A DNA stretch of 40,160 bases from assembly GCA_964400105.1 (NCBI GenBank), contig CAYNTG010000015.1, forward strand, positions 1 through 40,160, read 5' to 3'. Below, in pieces: positions 24,592-33,269 of this stretch. How positions within the stretch are numbered: position 1 is the stretch's first letter; each line of letters opens with the position of its first letter. The notes under the pieces are model-generated. The model had not been told where the DNA came from, did no database searches, and saw only the letters and a list, made by a program, of their open reading frames with translations. Made by a program: the position numbers and the translations under genes. This DNA is from CAYNTG01 sp964400105 (lineage in GTDB: Bacteria > UBP14 > UBA6098).

Positions 24592-26319
24592 CTACTCGAA
24601 CAGCTCGATTACCGCGAATTTCTCCACATCGACGATGCCCTTGTCCGTCAGCTTCAGTTTGGGAATCACCGGCAAAGCGAGGAATCCGAGGAGCATGAAT
24701 GGGTCATCGATAGCGCTGCCCATCTCCGACGTGACTTTCTTGATCACAGCGAGCCGGTCGTTCACATTTTCGATGGAGTCGAGGGACATCAGGCCGGCGA
24801 GCGGTAGCGGCAGGCTTCCGAGAAGCTCGCCGTCGGCGACAGCCGCAAATCCGCCGCCCATCTCCACGACATTTTTCGCAGCGATATTCATATCCGCGTC
24901 GTTGGTGCCAAGAACGATGAGATTATGCGAATCGTGTGCGACGGAACTCGCTATCGCGCCGCGCTTTATACTAAATCCCTTAACGAAACCGAGACCGATA
25001 TTGCCGGTGGCGTGGTGCCGCTCGATGACGGCCATCTTCAGAATATCGCGCGCCGGATCGGCGACCGCGAAACCATCGACCACCTTAACCGCTTCGACGA
25101 GATGATCCGTAACGATCTGTCCGGGGATCAGAGATATGATGTGCGCTTTCGCTCCATCCGAAGCCCTTATGGTGAAGCTGGTTTCGTCGAACGGCGCGGG
25201 ATTCATCGTTTCGATTGGGGTGAAATCGGCATGTGCGAATGAATCGTCGATCAATACTCCGTTCTCGGCGACCGGTTTTCCATTCGCCCAAACCTTCGTA
25301 GGACGAAAATCGCGCAGGTCCTCTACCCAAAGAAGGCTCGCTTTTCTGCCTGCCGAGATCGCTCCGAGGTCGAACTTGCGGAAATATTCGGCGGCGTTGA
25401 GCGAGGCCATTCGGATCGCCGCGACGGGATCGATTCCATATTCGACGGCGCGCCGGATCATGTAGTCGATGTGGCCGCGCCCGAGCAGTTCCGGCGGGTG
25501 AAGGTCGTCCGAGGCGAACATCACGCGGCGCGAGTTCTCCGGCGTGATCATCGGGAGAAGCGCGTCGAGGTTGCGCGCGCCGGTTCCCTCGCGGATCATG
25601 ATGCTCAAGCCCGCGCGGAGCTTTTCCAGCGCCTCATCAGAAGTCGTCGCTTCGTGCTCGGAGCCGATTCCGGCGGCGACATAGGCCTGTAAATCCTTGC
25701 CGGAAAGCGCCGGTGCATGGCCGTCGATCACGCGTCCGCTGGATACGATAAGCTTTTGCAGAACCTCCGGCACGCGGAAAAGCACGCCCGGATAGTTCAT
25801 CATCTCTGCGAGGCCGACGACGCGATTTTCCTTATAAAGAGAAACGATGTCTGCGGCATCGAGGCACGCGCCGGATGTCTCCATATCCGTCGCCGGAACG
25901 CACGACGGCACCATGAAATTGACCGAGAGCGGAAGCCTCCCGGAAGAAAGCTCGATCATCAATTTAACGCCCTCGATCCCCATGACATTCGCGATCTCGT
26001 GTGGGTCGGCGAAGACCGCAGTCGTGCCGAGCGGCAGAACACCGGCTGCGTAGTGGCGTGGCGTGACCATGCTCGATTCGATATGGCAGTGCGCGTCTAT
26101 CAGCCCCGGGCACAAATATCCGCCGTCAAGATCGACGGTTTTGATACCCTCGTAATCGCCGATTCCGGCGATTTTATCGCCGAATATCGCTACGTCCGCC
26201 GATAATATCTCGCCGGAAAGCGTATTTACTACTTTAGCGCCGCGAAGAACGAGGTCGGCGGGCCTTTCGCCACGTGCAACCTCGATCAAATTGGAGAGAG
26301 TTTTCATCATCGTTTCCAT
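24592..26319 (-). CDS. ade: Adenine deaminase
   Basis: The 575-residue product belongs to the amidohydrolase superfamily adenine deaminases, which convert adenine to hypoxanthine and ammonia in purine salvage. The metal-binding HxH is in LIDAHCHIESSM (H77, H79). ADPHEIANV, GHAPALSG, EHEATTSDEA and the catalytic-site aspartates in FASDDLHPPE all fit the family, as does the C-terminal adenine-deaminase domain (DSHNLIVLGTND). The length is normal. The ATG at 26319 follows GAGGAG with 7-nt spacing. A downstream ATG ATG pair is an alternative. It stands apart from nadD (39-nt gap). Confidence 0.95.
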   Translation of the reverse strand: METMMKTLSNLIEVARGERPADLVLRGAKVVNTLSGEILSADVAIFGDKIAGIGDYEGIKTVDLDGGYLCPGLIDAHCHIESSMVTPRHYAAGVLPLGTTAVFADPHEIANVMGIEGVKLMIELSSGRLPLSVNFMVPSCVPATDMETSGACLDAADIVSLYKENRVVGLAEMMNYPGVLFRVPEVLQKLIVSSGRVIDGHAPALSGKDLQAYVAAGIGSEHEATTSDEALEKLRAGLSIMIREGTGARNLDALLPMITPENSRRVMFASDDLHPPELLGRGHIDYMIRRAVEYGIDPVAAIRMASLNAAEYFRKFDLGAISAGRKASLLWVEDLRDFRPTKVWANGKPVAENGVLIDDSFAHADFTPIETMNPAPFDETSFTIRASDGAKAHIISLIPGQIVTDHLVEAVKVVDGFAVADPARDILKMAVIERHHATGNIGLGFVKGFSIKRGAIASSVAHDSHNLIVLGTNDADMNIAAKNVVEMGGGFAAVADGELLGSLPLPLAGLMSLDSIENVNDRLAVIKKVTSEMGSAIDDPFMLLGFLALPVIPKLKLTDKGIVDVEKFAVIELFE

Positions 26320-26358
26320 TTTTTCTCCTCGAAATAGTTCGCTTTCAAAATATGATAC

Positions 26359-26952
26359 TCAAAAATCGCTTCGATATAGCCGATTCCTTATAATATAATC
26401 CTCGATCGCCTGCGGAACAAGCCCATCGATAGATTCGCCGCGTGACACCCGATTGCGTATCTCCGTCGCGCTGATATCGACCAACGGACAATCGATAATT
26501 TTCACATGGTCGAGGACCTCTGCATCCACATTCGAGACGTCCCATCCGGGGCGAAGCGCAACGCAGATTTCGGCCATCTTCCAGAGCTTTCGATAATTCC
26601 GCCATGTAGTGAAATCCGCAAGCGAGTCGCCGCCGATCAAAAGAAATAATTCATCGTTCGGAAATTCTCGTTTAAAATGTTCGAGGAGAAACACCGTCCA
26701 GGGCGGCTGCGCCGGATCGATTTCGATCTCGGAGACCTCGAATATAGGATTCATCTCCACGATGAGTTTTACCATAACGAGCCGATGCGCTACCGGAGTA
26801 ATGGATTCGATGTCTGGCTTATGTGGAGGATTTTTTGCGGGAACCCAAACGACGACATCCAGATCGAGAGCATCGGCGATATTCTCCGCCAGCGAGATGT
26901 GCCCGAAATGGGGTGGGTCGAACGTCCCGCCGAAAATCCCCCGGCGAGACAC
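26359..26952 (-). CDS. nadD: Nicotinate-nucleotide adenylyltransferase
   Basis: The 197-residue product has the nucleotidyltransferase motif GGTFDPPHFGH (residues 8-18) and the C-terminal ISATEIRNR. It makes nicotinate adenine dinucleotide from nicotinate mononucleotide and ATP in NAD synthesis. The start is GTG, 1 nt after the bamD stop, with AGGAGA inside the end of bamD. It is the last gene of the rimO-TPR-bamD-nadD set. Confidence 0.95.
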   Translation of the reverse strand: MSRRGIFGGTFDPPHFGHISLAENIADALDLDVVVWVPAKNPPHKPDIESITPVAHRLVMVKLIVEMNPIFEVSEIEIDPAQPPWTVFLLEHFKREFPNDELFLLIGGDSLADFTTWRNYRKLWKMAEICVALRPGWDVSNVDAEVLDHVKIIDCPLVDISATEIRNRVSRGESIDGLVPQAIEDYIIRNRLYRSDF

Positions 26953-26953
26953 C

Positions 26954-27709
26954 CTATTCTCCTATTTTATGAAGTAATTCGGCGGCTTCTTCGGCGGTCT
27001 CCGTGTTGGGATAGTCCCGAATAATCTCCTCGAAGACTTTTACCGCAGAATCCACCAGTTCGAGCATCTCGGAATATGCTCGCCCCTTCAAAAGCATGGC
27101 TTCGGGAACAAAGCTCGTGCCGTTATATTCCTCGGCGATGAGGTCGGCGTAAAGCACAACGGACTCCGGCTGCTTGAGCTTGAAATATATCTTTGCGGTA
27201 TCGAATTCCTTTTTTGCCAATTTCTCGCGGCATCGATTTATTCCGTCCTCGGCTTGATCGATGAACTCCGATGTGGGATGATAGGTTATAAAATCTCGAA
27301 AATATTCGAGCGCCGTTTCCGTCTTCCTCTGTTCGAGATCGGTTCGCGGCGACGCGGCCAGAAAAGACTCGCCGATCATTATCTCCGCCCTCTCGGCGAA
27401 TTCGCTGTCCTCGAAACGCTGCGCGATGCGCCGGTATTCTCCGGCGGCAAGATCGAACTGCTCGCTTTTGAAATAGCTCTCCGCAAGCATGAATGTTCCC
27501 CCGGCTATATCATCATGGTATGGATAGGAATAGACATACTCCGAAAGGACGTCGATTGCCTTGCGCCATTTTCCCGAATCGAAATATTCCTTCCCTCGCG
27601 TGAATATGATATCCGCCTTCGATGCGCCGGCCTGGAGTTTGACGGCGGATTCGTTTGCACAGCCGATTAAAATCGTTAAAAGAAAAATTAGAACAGCAAA
27701 ATTACGCAT
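26954..27709 (-). CDS. bamD: Outer-membrane assembly lipoprotein BamD/YfiO-like
   Basis: The 251-residue product is a lipoprotein (LLTILIGC, lipid cysteine at 17) followed by five or so TPR-like helical hairpins, as in BamD: GKEYFDSGKWRKAIDVLSEYV, AESYFKSEQFDLAAGEYR, ALEYFRDFITYHPTSEFIDQA, and a last FEEIIRDYPNTETAEEA. BamD is part of the BAM complex that folds barrel proteins in the outer membrane. I chose the ATG at 27709, which overlaps the upstream stop (TGATG) and has AGAGGA upstream. A TTG one codon earlier is possible. Weaker alternatives are other TPR lipoproteins such as CpoB, but the length and lipobox favour BamD. Confidence 0.85.
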   Translation of the reverse strand: MRNFAVLIFLLTILIGCANESAVKLQAGASKADIIFTRGKEYFDSGKWRKAIDVLSEYVYSYPYHDDIAGGTFMLAESYFKSEQFDLAAGEYRRIAQRFEDSEFAERAEIMIGESFLAASPRTDLEQRKTETALEYFRDFITYHPTSEFIDQAEDGINRCREKLAKKEFDTAKIYFKLKQPESVVLYADLIAEEYNGTSFVPEAMLLKGRAYSEMLELVDSAVKVFEEIIRDYPNTETAEEAAELLHKIGE

Positions 27710-28937
27710 CAAAATCCTCTTTTGTCTTCAGGTCGTATAAGTTGTCTCGGGTCGCCCGAGAGCGGAAGGGTTGTGATTCCATCCTCTCTCTCCGATGGAT
27801 CGGGTTGCGTCCAATCCCCTGAATCTCCTACCCCTGCGACCGGCTCGGTTATCTCCGGTTTTTCTCGATAACCGACACTCGTTATTCCGTCCGGTTTTCT
27901 TCCTGTCGAATCCGCCGATTGCGGTTTCGTTTCTACCGGTTTAATTTCGGCGGGTGAAGGTTTTGGTGTTGGTTCGGTCGATGTTTGTTGTTGGGTCTCC
28001 GGGGTTGTTACTTCAGTTCCGGGAGCTGGTTTCTGTTGATCGTCCGGTTTAGGCTTAACCTCGACGACCTTCTTCGGGGTCTGGGTTTCCGCCTCATCGG
28101 GTCGAATCTGTTCCGGCTTTAGTTGCGGCTTTTCTTCCGTATCTTGAGGCGCTGGTTTGTCGGTATCGGGCGTAAGGCCGGGTTTCGCAGGCTCGGTAGA
28201 ATGCTTTTCGGTTTCAGGCTGTTGCACTTCAGGCGTGGATGGGGGTGGAGTAGGAGTTGGCTCGGCACCCACGGTTTTCGGCGGACTTCCAACACCGACG
28301 GCTGCGCTGGGTTNNNNNNNNNNNNNNNNNNNNNNNNNNNNNNNNNNNNNNNNNNNNNNNNNNNNNNNNNNNNNNNNNNNNNNNNNNNNNNNNNNNNNNN
28401 NNNNNNNNNNNNNGGCTCGGCACCCACGGTTTTCGGCGGACTTCCAACACCGACGGCTGCGCTGGGTTTCGTTGTGGCGGGGCCGACAATCTTCTCTATG
28501 GGATTGCCAAGCGAGTCGATTCTGGCGAGCGCGCGCGCCGATAAATCGGCATCGGGATAGAGCGAAAGGACCTTATAATATTCCATCTCCGCGCCTATCT
28601 TGTCACCGGCCATTGCCTTAGCCTTGGCAAGCTCGAACTGTGCCGCAGCGTGTTTGTTGCCGTCCGGGAGGTTCTGTGCACGTCGGTAATGCTCCTGGGC
28701 CTTGTCGAACATCCTGTCGTCGAGATAGCTGTTCGCTATCCAGTATTCGGCGTTGTCGAGAAGCCCGCTCTCCTCGGGGGCTTCGAGCACAATCTCGAAT
28801 TTCACGCGCGCCTCGGCGGTCTTGCCGACCTGCAAAAGGTCATATGCCTCGCTGTAAATAGCGTTGTAGTTCGTGGTCGCGAAGACGGCCGGGACGATAA
28901 CCACCAATAAAAGCACATATATTTCTTTCTTCTTCAT
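27709..28937 (-). CDS. TPR protein with Pro/Glu/Thr-rich tail, split by a false gap
   Basis: The gene is broken by the 100-N gap at 28314-28413, but the gap flanks are the same 55 nt. Merging them (28937-28414 joined to 28258-27709) gives 1074 nt, an exact multiple of three, and one 357-residue protein. The N-terminal part has a signal peptide (MKKKEIYVLLLVVIVPAVFA), then TPR-like helices (YNAIYSEAYDLLQVGKTAEAR, AEYWIANSYLDDRMFDKAQEHYR, AAAQFELAKAKAMAG) as in YbgF/CpoB. The C-terminal half is a Pro/Glu/Lys/Thr-rich low-complexity spacer (about 175-330) ending in a short conserved-looking tail (LSGDPRQLIRPEDKRGF). The ATG overlaps the rimO stop by 4 nt, and the stop overlaps bamD. A periplasmic linker helping outer-membrane assembly is my inference. 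Confidence 0.8.
28259..28468. other. Assembly gap (28314-28413, 100 N) flanked by identical 55-nt ends
   Basis: The 55 nt before the N run (28259-28313) equal the 55 nt after it (28414-28468). The true sequence is continuous if one copy and all N are removed, which restores a single reading frame across the junction. The identical 55-nt length at both such gaps suggests overlapping contig ends from a fixed-k assembly. Confidence 0.9.
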
Positions 28938-30268
28938 TCCCGAACCCCCAAAAGATGATATCCAGTGCCTTTGAGGATTCTGACATCGACGATTTCCGCA
29001 ATATTTGCCTCTCCGCGAAATCTGACCATGCGGTCGATCTCCGGTGCGTCGTAAATGGTTCGACCCCACATTATTCCACGCCTCGAACCCTCGCGCTCGA
29101 CGAGAACCGGCAATATCTTGTCCTCGATGGATTTGTTGGCCGTGTGTCTTATTCCGTCGAATATCATCTCGATCAATAATTTACGCTCTTGAGCCAGATC
29201 GGACGGAACCTGATTATCAAAAGAAGCAGCGGGTGTGCCATCCTCGATGGAATATGCGAAAACCCCGCCGTGGATGAAATGCCCTTCTTCGAGAAAGGTG
29301 GCCAGTTCGTCGAAATCGTCGTCGGTCTCGCCGGGGAAACCCACGATAACACTCGTTCGCAGGGCGATATCGGGGCGTTGCTCCCGAAGGATGCCGACAG
29401 TTTCGCGAATCTGTCTGCCGGTGATATGGCGGTTCATGCTAGAAAGCATCGAATCGGAGATATGTTGAATCGGCATATCGAGATAGGGGAGGAGCTTCGG
29501 TGTCTCGACGATGGCCCGGATGTTCTCGGTGTTCAGATGCCTCGGATGCGAATACAGCACACGGATTCCGAAATCGCCGTCGATCTCGGAGATTCTCCGA
29601 AGCATCTTCGGAAAGAGGTTCTGTCCGGTATCGAGGCCGTAAGCCGTCGTCTCCTGACCGATAAGGACGATCTCCTTTGCCCCGGCTCGGACGAAATGTT
29701 CGGCCTGTTTTACTATCGAATCCAGCGGCGCGCTGCGAAGCGATCCTCGAATCGAGGGAATCGCGCAATAACTGCATCGATTGTCGCACCCCTCGGTGAT
29801 CTTGAGATATGACCACGCCGGATGCGATATATCGGTTGGTTTCTCATACCAATCGCCGACGAATTTCTGCGGAACGCTGTGGTATGGTTTGTTTGGGCAG
29901 GTTCGAGCCTCGACGATGACACTGTCGATTTCCCTCGGATCGCGATTTCCAAAAACGGCGTCCAGCTCCGGGATTTCCTCCACTAAAACGCTGCCGTATC
30001 GCTCCGCAAGGCACCCGGTAACTATTATCGAATCGATCTTTCCACTTTTCTTGACACGGACAATATCCCAGATCGCCTCGATACTTTCGGCCTTGGCCTC
30101 CTCGATGAAGCCGCAGGTGTTGACTATAGCGACATCGGCTTCCATAAGCTTATCGACGATCGTCCAGCCGGACTCGACAAGATGCCTTACCATGATATCG
30201 GAATCGACATCATTTTTAGGACAACCGAGTGTCTTGATAAACACTTTTTCCAATTTATCTTCAGACAT
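28934..30268 (-). CDS. rimO: Ribosomal protein S12 methylthiotransferase RimO
   Basis: The 444-residue product has the UPF0004 N-terminal domain with three iron-sulfur cysteines (KTLGCPKNDVDSD, VNTCGFIEEAKAES, VTGCLAERYG). A radical-SAM domain follows with CDNRCSYCAI (C161, C165, C168), and a C-terminal TRAM domain. It adds a methylthio group to an Asp of ribosomal protein S12. MiaB is the closest alternative, but CPKNDVDSD and the short N-terminus favour RimO. There is no clear ribosome binding site before the ATG at 30268. A weak TTGACA-containing promoter lies about 90 nt upstream (30357-30362). It heads the TPR-bamD-nadD set. Confidence 0.93.
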   Translation of the reverse strand: MSEDKLEKVFIKTLGCPKNDVDSDIMVRHLVESGWTIVDKLMEADVAIVNTCGFIEEAKAESIEAIWDIVRVKKSGKIDSIIVTGCLAERYGSVLVEEIPELDAVFGNRDPREIDSVIVEARTCPNKPYHSVPQKFVGDWYEKPTDISHPAWSYLKITEGCDNRCSYCAIPSIRGSLRSAPLDSIVKQAEHFVRAGAKEIVLIGQETTAYGLDTGQNLFPKMLRRISEIDGDFGIRVLYSHPRHLNTENIRAIVETPKLLPYLDMPIQHISDSMLSSMNRHITGRQIRETVGILREQRPDIALRTSVIVGFPGETDDDFDELATFLEEGHFIHGGVFAYSIEDGTPAASFDNQVPSDLAQERKLLIEMIFDGIRHTANKSIEDKILPVLVEREGSRRGIMWGRTIYDAPEIDRMVRFRGEANIAEIVDVRILKGTGYHLLGVRE

Positions 30269-30373
30269 AATTAATAAAAGTATATTTAGTTATACGTCTA
30301 ATTCAACTAATATCTTTCAGTTAGCATAATATCTTAAACTAAAATATTAATGAAACTGTCAAAAACGAGAAAT

Positions 30374-31246
30374 TTAATCCACCCGGAATGAGAACGATAA
30401 CTCATAAACATTAAACAGATCGAGTTTTCGTTTCCAATCTTTATCGATGAGACCGGCCAGTTCGGCGATGCTGGTTCCAAATCCAAGATATATCTCCCTA
30501 TCGACGATATGATCCGGTGAGTCGTGATTGGCGGAGTATCCAAGCGCTGCGTGGACGGGAAAATCCTCGACCGGATTGACGACGAGCCAATATGTATAAT
30601 TATCGTTCTGTGCCATATTCTTTGCAATGATCTCGTTGGAGATTCCGTCCGTGGATTTTATCGAGATCCGCAAATCCACACGCTCCAGATATTCCGGCCA
30701 ACGATCCCTCGAAAGGGCGAGACCGATCCCGATAGCGTTCGCGATCATATCCGTGTAACCGAAACCCTGATATGGATTATGGGCATCGACCGGGTATTCG
30801 ACGAATGTTATGATGCCGCCGGCGAGGCACCCGCCGATAATCCTCGATGTGCCGTCTCGAAAACCGGACCACTTGGCCAGATCCGTTGCAACCTGAGCGA
30901 TTTTATACGACACGAGGCAGTGACTAACCTCGTCCGTCTGCGCGAGATTGTCGCCGCTCCAGTCGTCGTGTTTTATATGAAAAGGAACGTGGGCGTCTCC
31001 CCACCAGTCGTCCATTCGCGAATATGCAAAACCGAAGATCCCGGTTGCCAAACCGCAATAGGCGCCTACCCTCCACGGCACGATTTGTTTTTCCACCGGA
31101 GCGATTGGGCGAAGCAATTCCGGTCTTTCCGTCAGAATGTTCTCATTTTGTGAAGAATCGGCGGAAAGTGAGTCTCCGGAAAGGGGGGCGGCAAAAGCCA
31201 GCCCCCCGATCGTTATGAGAACTATTATTTTATAGACGAAATTCAT
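30374..31246 (-). CDS. Signal-peptide protein resembling DUF2279 (YfiM)
   Basis: The 290-residue product begins with a signal peptide (YKIIVLITIGGLAFAAP). A membrane-associated helical region follows, with RVGAYCGLATGIFGFAYS, DEVSHCLVSYKIAQVATDLAKWSGFRDG, RIIGGCLAGGIITFVEYPVDAH and FGYTDMIANAIGIGLALS. This order of conserved-looking His/Asp and small residues resembles DUF2279/YfiM proteins, but I cannot prove the match. The C-terminal third is polar with many aromatic residues. The ATG abuts the upstream stop (TAGATG), so the gene is likely the last of the OmpA operon. The function is unknown. Confidence 0.6.
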   Translation of the reverse strand: MNFVYKIIVLITIGGLAFAAPLSGDSLSADSSQNENILTERPELLRPIAPVEKQIVPWRVGAYCGLATGIFGFAYSRMDDWWGDAHVPFHIKHDDWSGDNLAQTDEVSHCLVSYKIAQVATDLAKWSGFRDGTSRIIGGCLAGGIITFVEYPVDAHNPYQGFGYTDMIANAIGIGLALSRDRWPEYLERVDLRISIKSTDGISNEIIAKNMAQNDNYTYWLVVNPVEDFPVHAALGYSANHDSPDHIVDREIYLGFGTSIAELAGLIDKDWKRKLDLFNVYELSFSFRVD

Positions 31247-33187
31247 CTATTCGACTTCGACCTCTTCGGCGCAGCCCTCCGTGCATCTGAATTCGATGCG
31301 CCGGTTATTCGCGCGACCATCCGATGTTTCGTTCGTATCGACCGGTCTGGTTTCGCCGAAACCGATCGTTTCGAGGCGATCCGATGCGACGCCCTGCGTA
31401 ACGAGCCAGGTCTTTATGCTCTTTGCACGCTTGATCGACAGCTCGCGGTTGTATTCGTCGGTGCCCTTCGAGTCCGTGTGACCCTCGACCAGGACCATCA
31501 TCTTTGGATATGCCTTTAGAATACGATATGCCTCCTGAAGGTCGCGAGCGCCCTGTGGCGTGATGTCCCATTTCGCGGTCTCGAAATAGACCTTGACACG
31601 GATCGACTCGCCCTTCTTGAGCTTCTTCGCCTTCGGGCAGCCGTCGGCCTTGACCTCGACACCGTCGGGTGTATTCGGGCATTGATCGACGCCATCGCAA
31701 ACGCCGTCGCTGTCGCCATCGACTGGGCATCCATGCTCATCGACGATGCAGCCATCCGGGGTCTTCGGGCACTTATCTTTATAGTCGGAAACCTGATCCC
31801 TGTCGGAATCTATCGGACATCCCTCCTCATCGACGCGAGCGCCGCGTGGGGTGTCCGGGCATCGATCCATATCGTCGGTGACGCCGTCGCCGTCCGAATC
31901 ACCCTTCGTCTGCGGACAACCGAACTGGTTCACCTGAGTTCCAAGCGGAGTGGCCGGACATTTATCGATTCCATCGTAGGCGCCGTCGCCGTCGCCGTCC
32001 ATCGGGCAGCCCTTTTGATCGACCAAGGCTCCGTTAGGGGTATTCGGGCAATTATCGGAATGATCCGGGACGCCGTCCTCATCGGAATCCACCGGACAAC
32101 CGGCCTCATCGACCTTTGCTCCCGATGGTGTGTCCATGCATTTATCGATGCCGTCATAGACGCCGTCGTTGTCGTTGTCGGATGGGCAGCCAGCAGCATC
32201 GACTATCGCATCTACCGGTGTGTTCGGGCACATATCGAGGCCGTCGAAGACGTCGTCTCCGTCCGAATCGACCGGGCAGCCGAATTCATCGACAGCAGCC
32301 CCGAACGGTGAATGCGGACATTGATCGTCTTTGTTGCTGACACCGTCTTTATCGCTGTCGCGGACGCCGCCGTAATAAAAATTCAGCCTCGCGGAGAGTT
32401 CGATATAGCCGACGAGCGTATCCAGCAAGAAGGTCGCCTGATCGTCGGCAAAAGGATAATATCCGCGCACCCCGATGTCTATGCCGACCTGCTCGACCGG
32501 AAAGATCTCGAAACCTAAACCCAGCATAGCCTGAAAATGACGTCCCTTATAATCCACCCAGTTAGTGTCGGCGGGGGGGGGCTGACTTCCGATAAGTATC
32601 AAATCCAATACGGCGTCCCGATTATCCGCGACCTCCATAATATCGCCGTTCTCGTCATCCACAACCTTCCACATAAAAAGACCGCCGCCGATCTGAACAT
32701 AGGGATTGAAGATCGTATTGGTAAAGCTTCTCCATTGAACGAGAAGCTCGATAGGTATGAAGACCAGCTTGAACGGAAGGTCCTCGTTTCGATCCATGCT
32801 CATTCGAGCTCGCTCGTAAGTCGTCGGTCTCCATCCATCTGGATAAAGCGTATCTGCCCGCATTTTAAAGGAGTTGCCGATCGGGTGGAATTCCGTATAT
32901 GGAAGGACTTCGCCGTCGGCATTTCGAAGCACGAACGGGAAGAAATCTATTTTTTCGGAGGGGTATGTATATGCATAGCTCCCTTGAATGCCGACCTCGA
33001 ACTCTTTGGTGATTCCGAACTTGACTATTCCGCCGTAAGTCTGGCCGAGCGCCCAATAGTCGTAAGTTCCACCTGTTTTGAAAAGCCCTCCTGCTGGGCC
33101 GGCGGAAAATTTATATAAAACCTCTTCCGCAAAAGAGGTTGCCACCAAGATCGCAAGGAGCATCGTTATCAAAACCAATTTTTTCAT
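31247..33187 (-). CDS. OmpA-family protein with eight thrombospondin type 3 repeats
   Basis: The 646-residue product has a signal peptide (KKLVLITMLLAILVATSFAEE), an N-terminal beta-barrel of about 270 residues, then eight TSP3 repeats of about 30 residues. Each repeat has a DxDxDG calcium-binding core and CP ... GCP cysteines, such as DSDGDGVTDDMDRCP. A C-terminal OmpA domain follows, with peptidoglycan-binding residues in VEGHTDSKGTDEYNRELSIKR and NNRRIEF. This is the classic FCB OmpA layout: an outer-membrane barrel, a calcium-stiffened stalk, and a cell-wall anchor in the periplasm. GGAGG precedes the ATG, with a TTGAAA-17-TATCTT promoter. A run of nine C encodes the PPP in SQPPPADTN and may be slippage-prone. 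Confidence 0.92.
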   Translation of the reverse strand: MKKLVLITMLLAILVATSFAEEVLYKFSAGPAGGLFKTGGTYDYWALGQTYGGIVKFGITKEFEVGIQGSYAYTYPSEKIDFFPFVLRNADGEVLPYTEFHPIGNSFKMRADTLYPDGWRPTTYERARMSMDRNEDLPFKLVFIPIELLVQWRSFTNTIFNPYVQIGGGLFMWKVVDDENGDIMEVADNRDAVLDLILIGSQPPPADTNWVDYKGRHFQAMLGLGFEIFPVEQVGIDIGVRGYYPFADDQATFLLDTLVGYIELSARLNFYYGGVRDSDKDGVSNKDDQCPHSPFGAAVDEFGCPVDSDGDDVFDGLDMCPNTPVDAIVDAAGCPSDNDNDGVYDGIDKCMDTPSGAKVDEAGCPVDSDEDGVPDHSDNCPNTPNGALVDQKGCPMDGDGDGAYDGIDKCPATPLGTQVNQFGCPQTKGDSDGDGVTDDMDRCPDTPRGARVDEEGCPIDSDRDQVSDYKDKCPKTPDGCIVDEHGCPVDGDSDGVCDGVDQCPNTPDGVEVKADGCPKAKKLKKGESIRVKVYFETAKWDITPQGARDLQEAYRILKAYPKMMVLVEGHTDSKGTDEYNRELSIKRAKSIKTWLVTQGVASDRLETIGFGETRPVDTNETSDGRANNRRIEFRCTEGCAEEVEVE

Positions 33188-33215
33188 GTTTCCTCCAATG
33201 GTATATGTGTAACCT

Positions 33216-33244
33216 AAGATAACCTAAAATTAATCCATTTTCAA
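33216..33244 (-). promoter_or_regulatory. Promoter of the OmpA/TSP3 gene
   Basis: Minus strand: TTGAAA, a 17-bp spacer, TATCTT. The ATG at 33187 follows with GGAGG. Confidence 0.65.
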
Positions 33245-33269
33245 AATATATCTCTCGCCGCCGAATCGA

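Noticed and set aside
24330..24698. Plus-strand open frame after the gap
   Set aside because: It crosses repeat elements and the end of ade, has no homology-like features and starts in a duplicated terminator.
31682..32311. Plus-strand frame with repeated AVAVAV-type residues over the TSP3 region
   Set aside because: It is the antisense reading of the regular calcium-binding repeats and has no independent support.
31900..32330. Repetitive DNA resembling a CRISPR array
   Set aside because: The periodicity comes from TSP3 protein repeats. The spacing and sequence vary within codons, with no fixed direct repeat.
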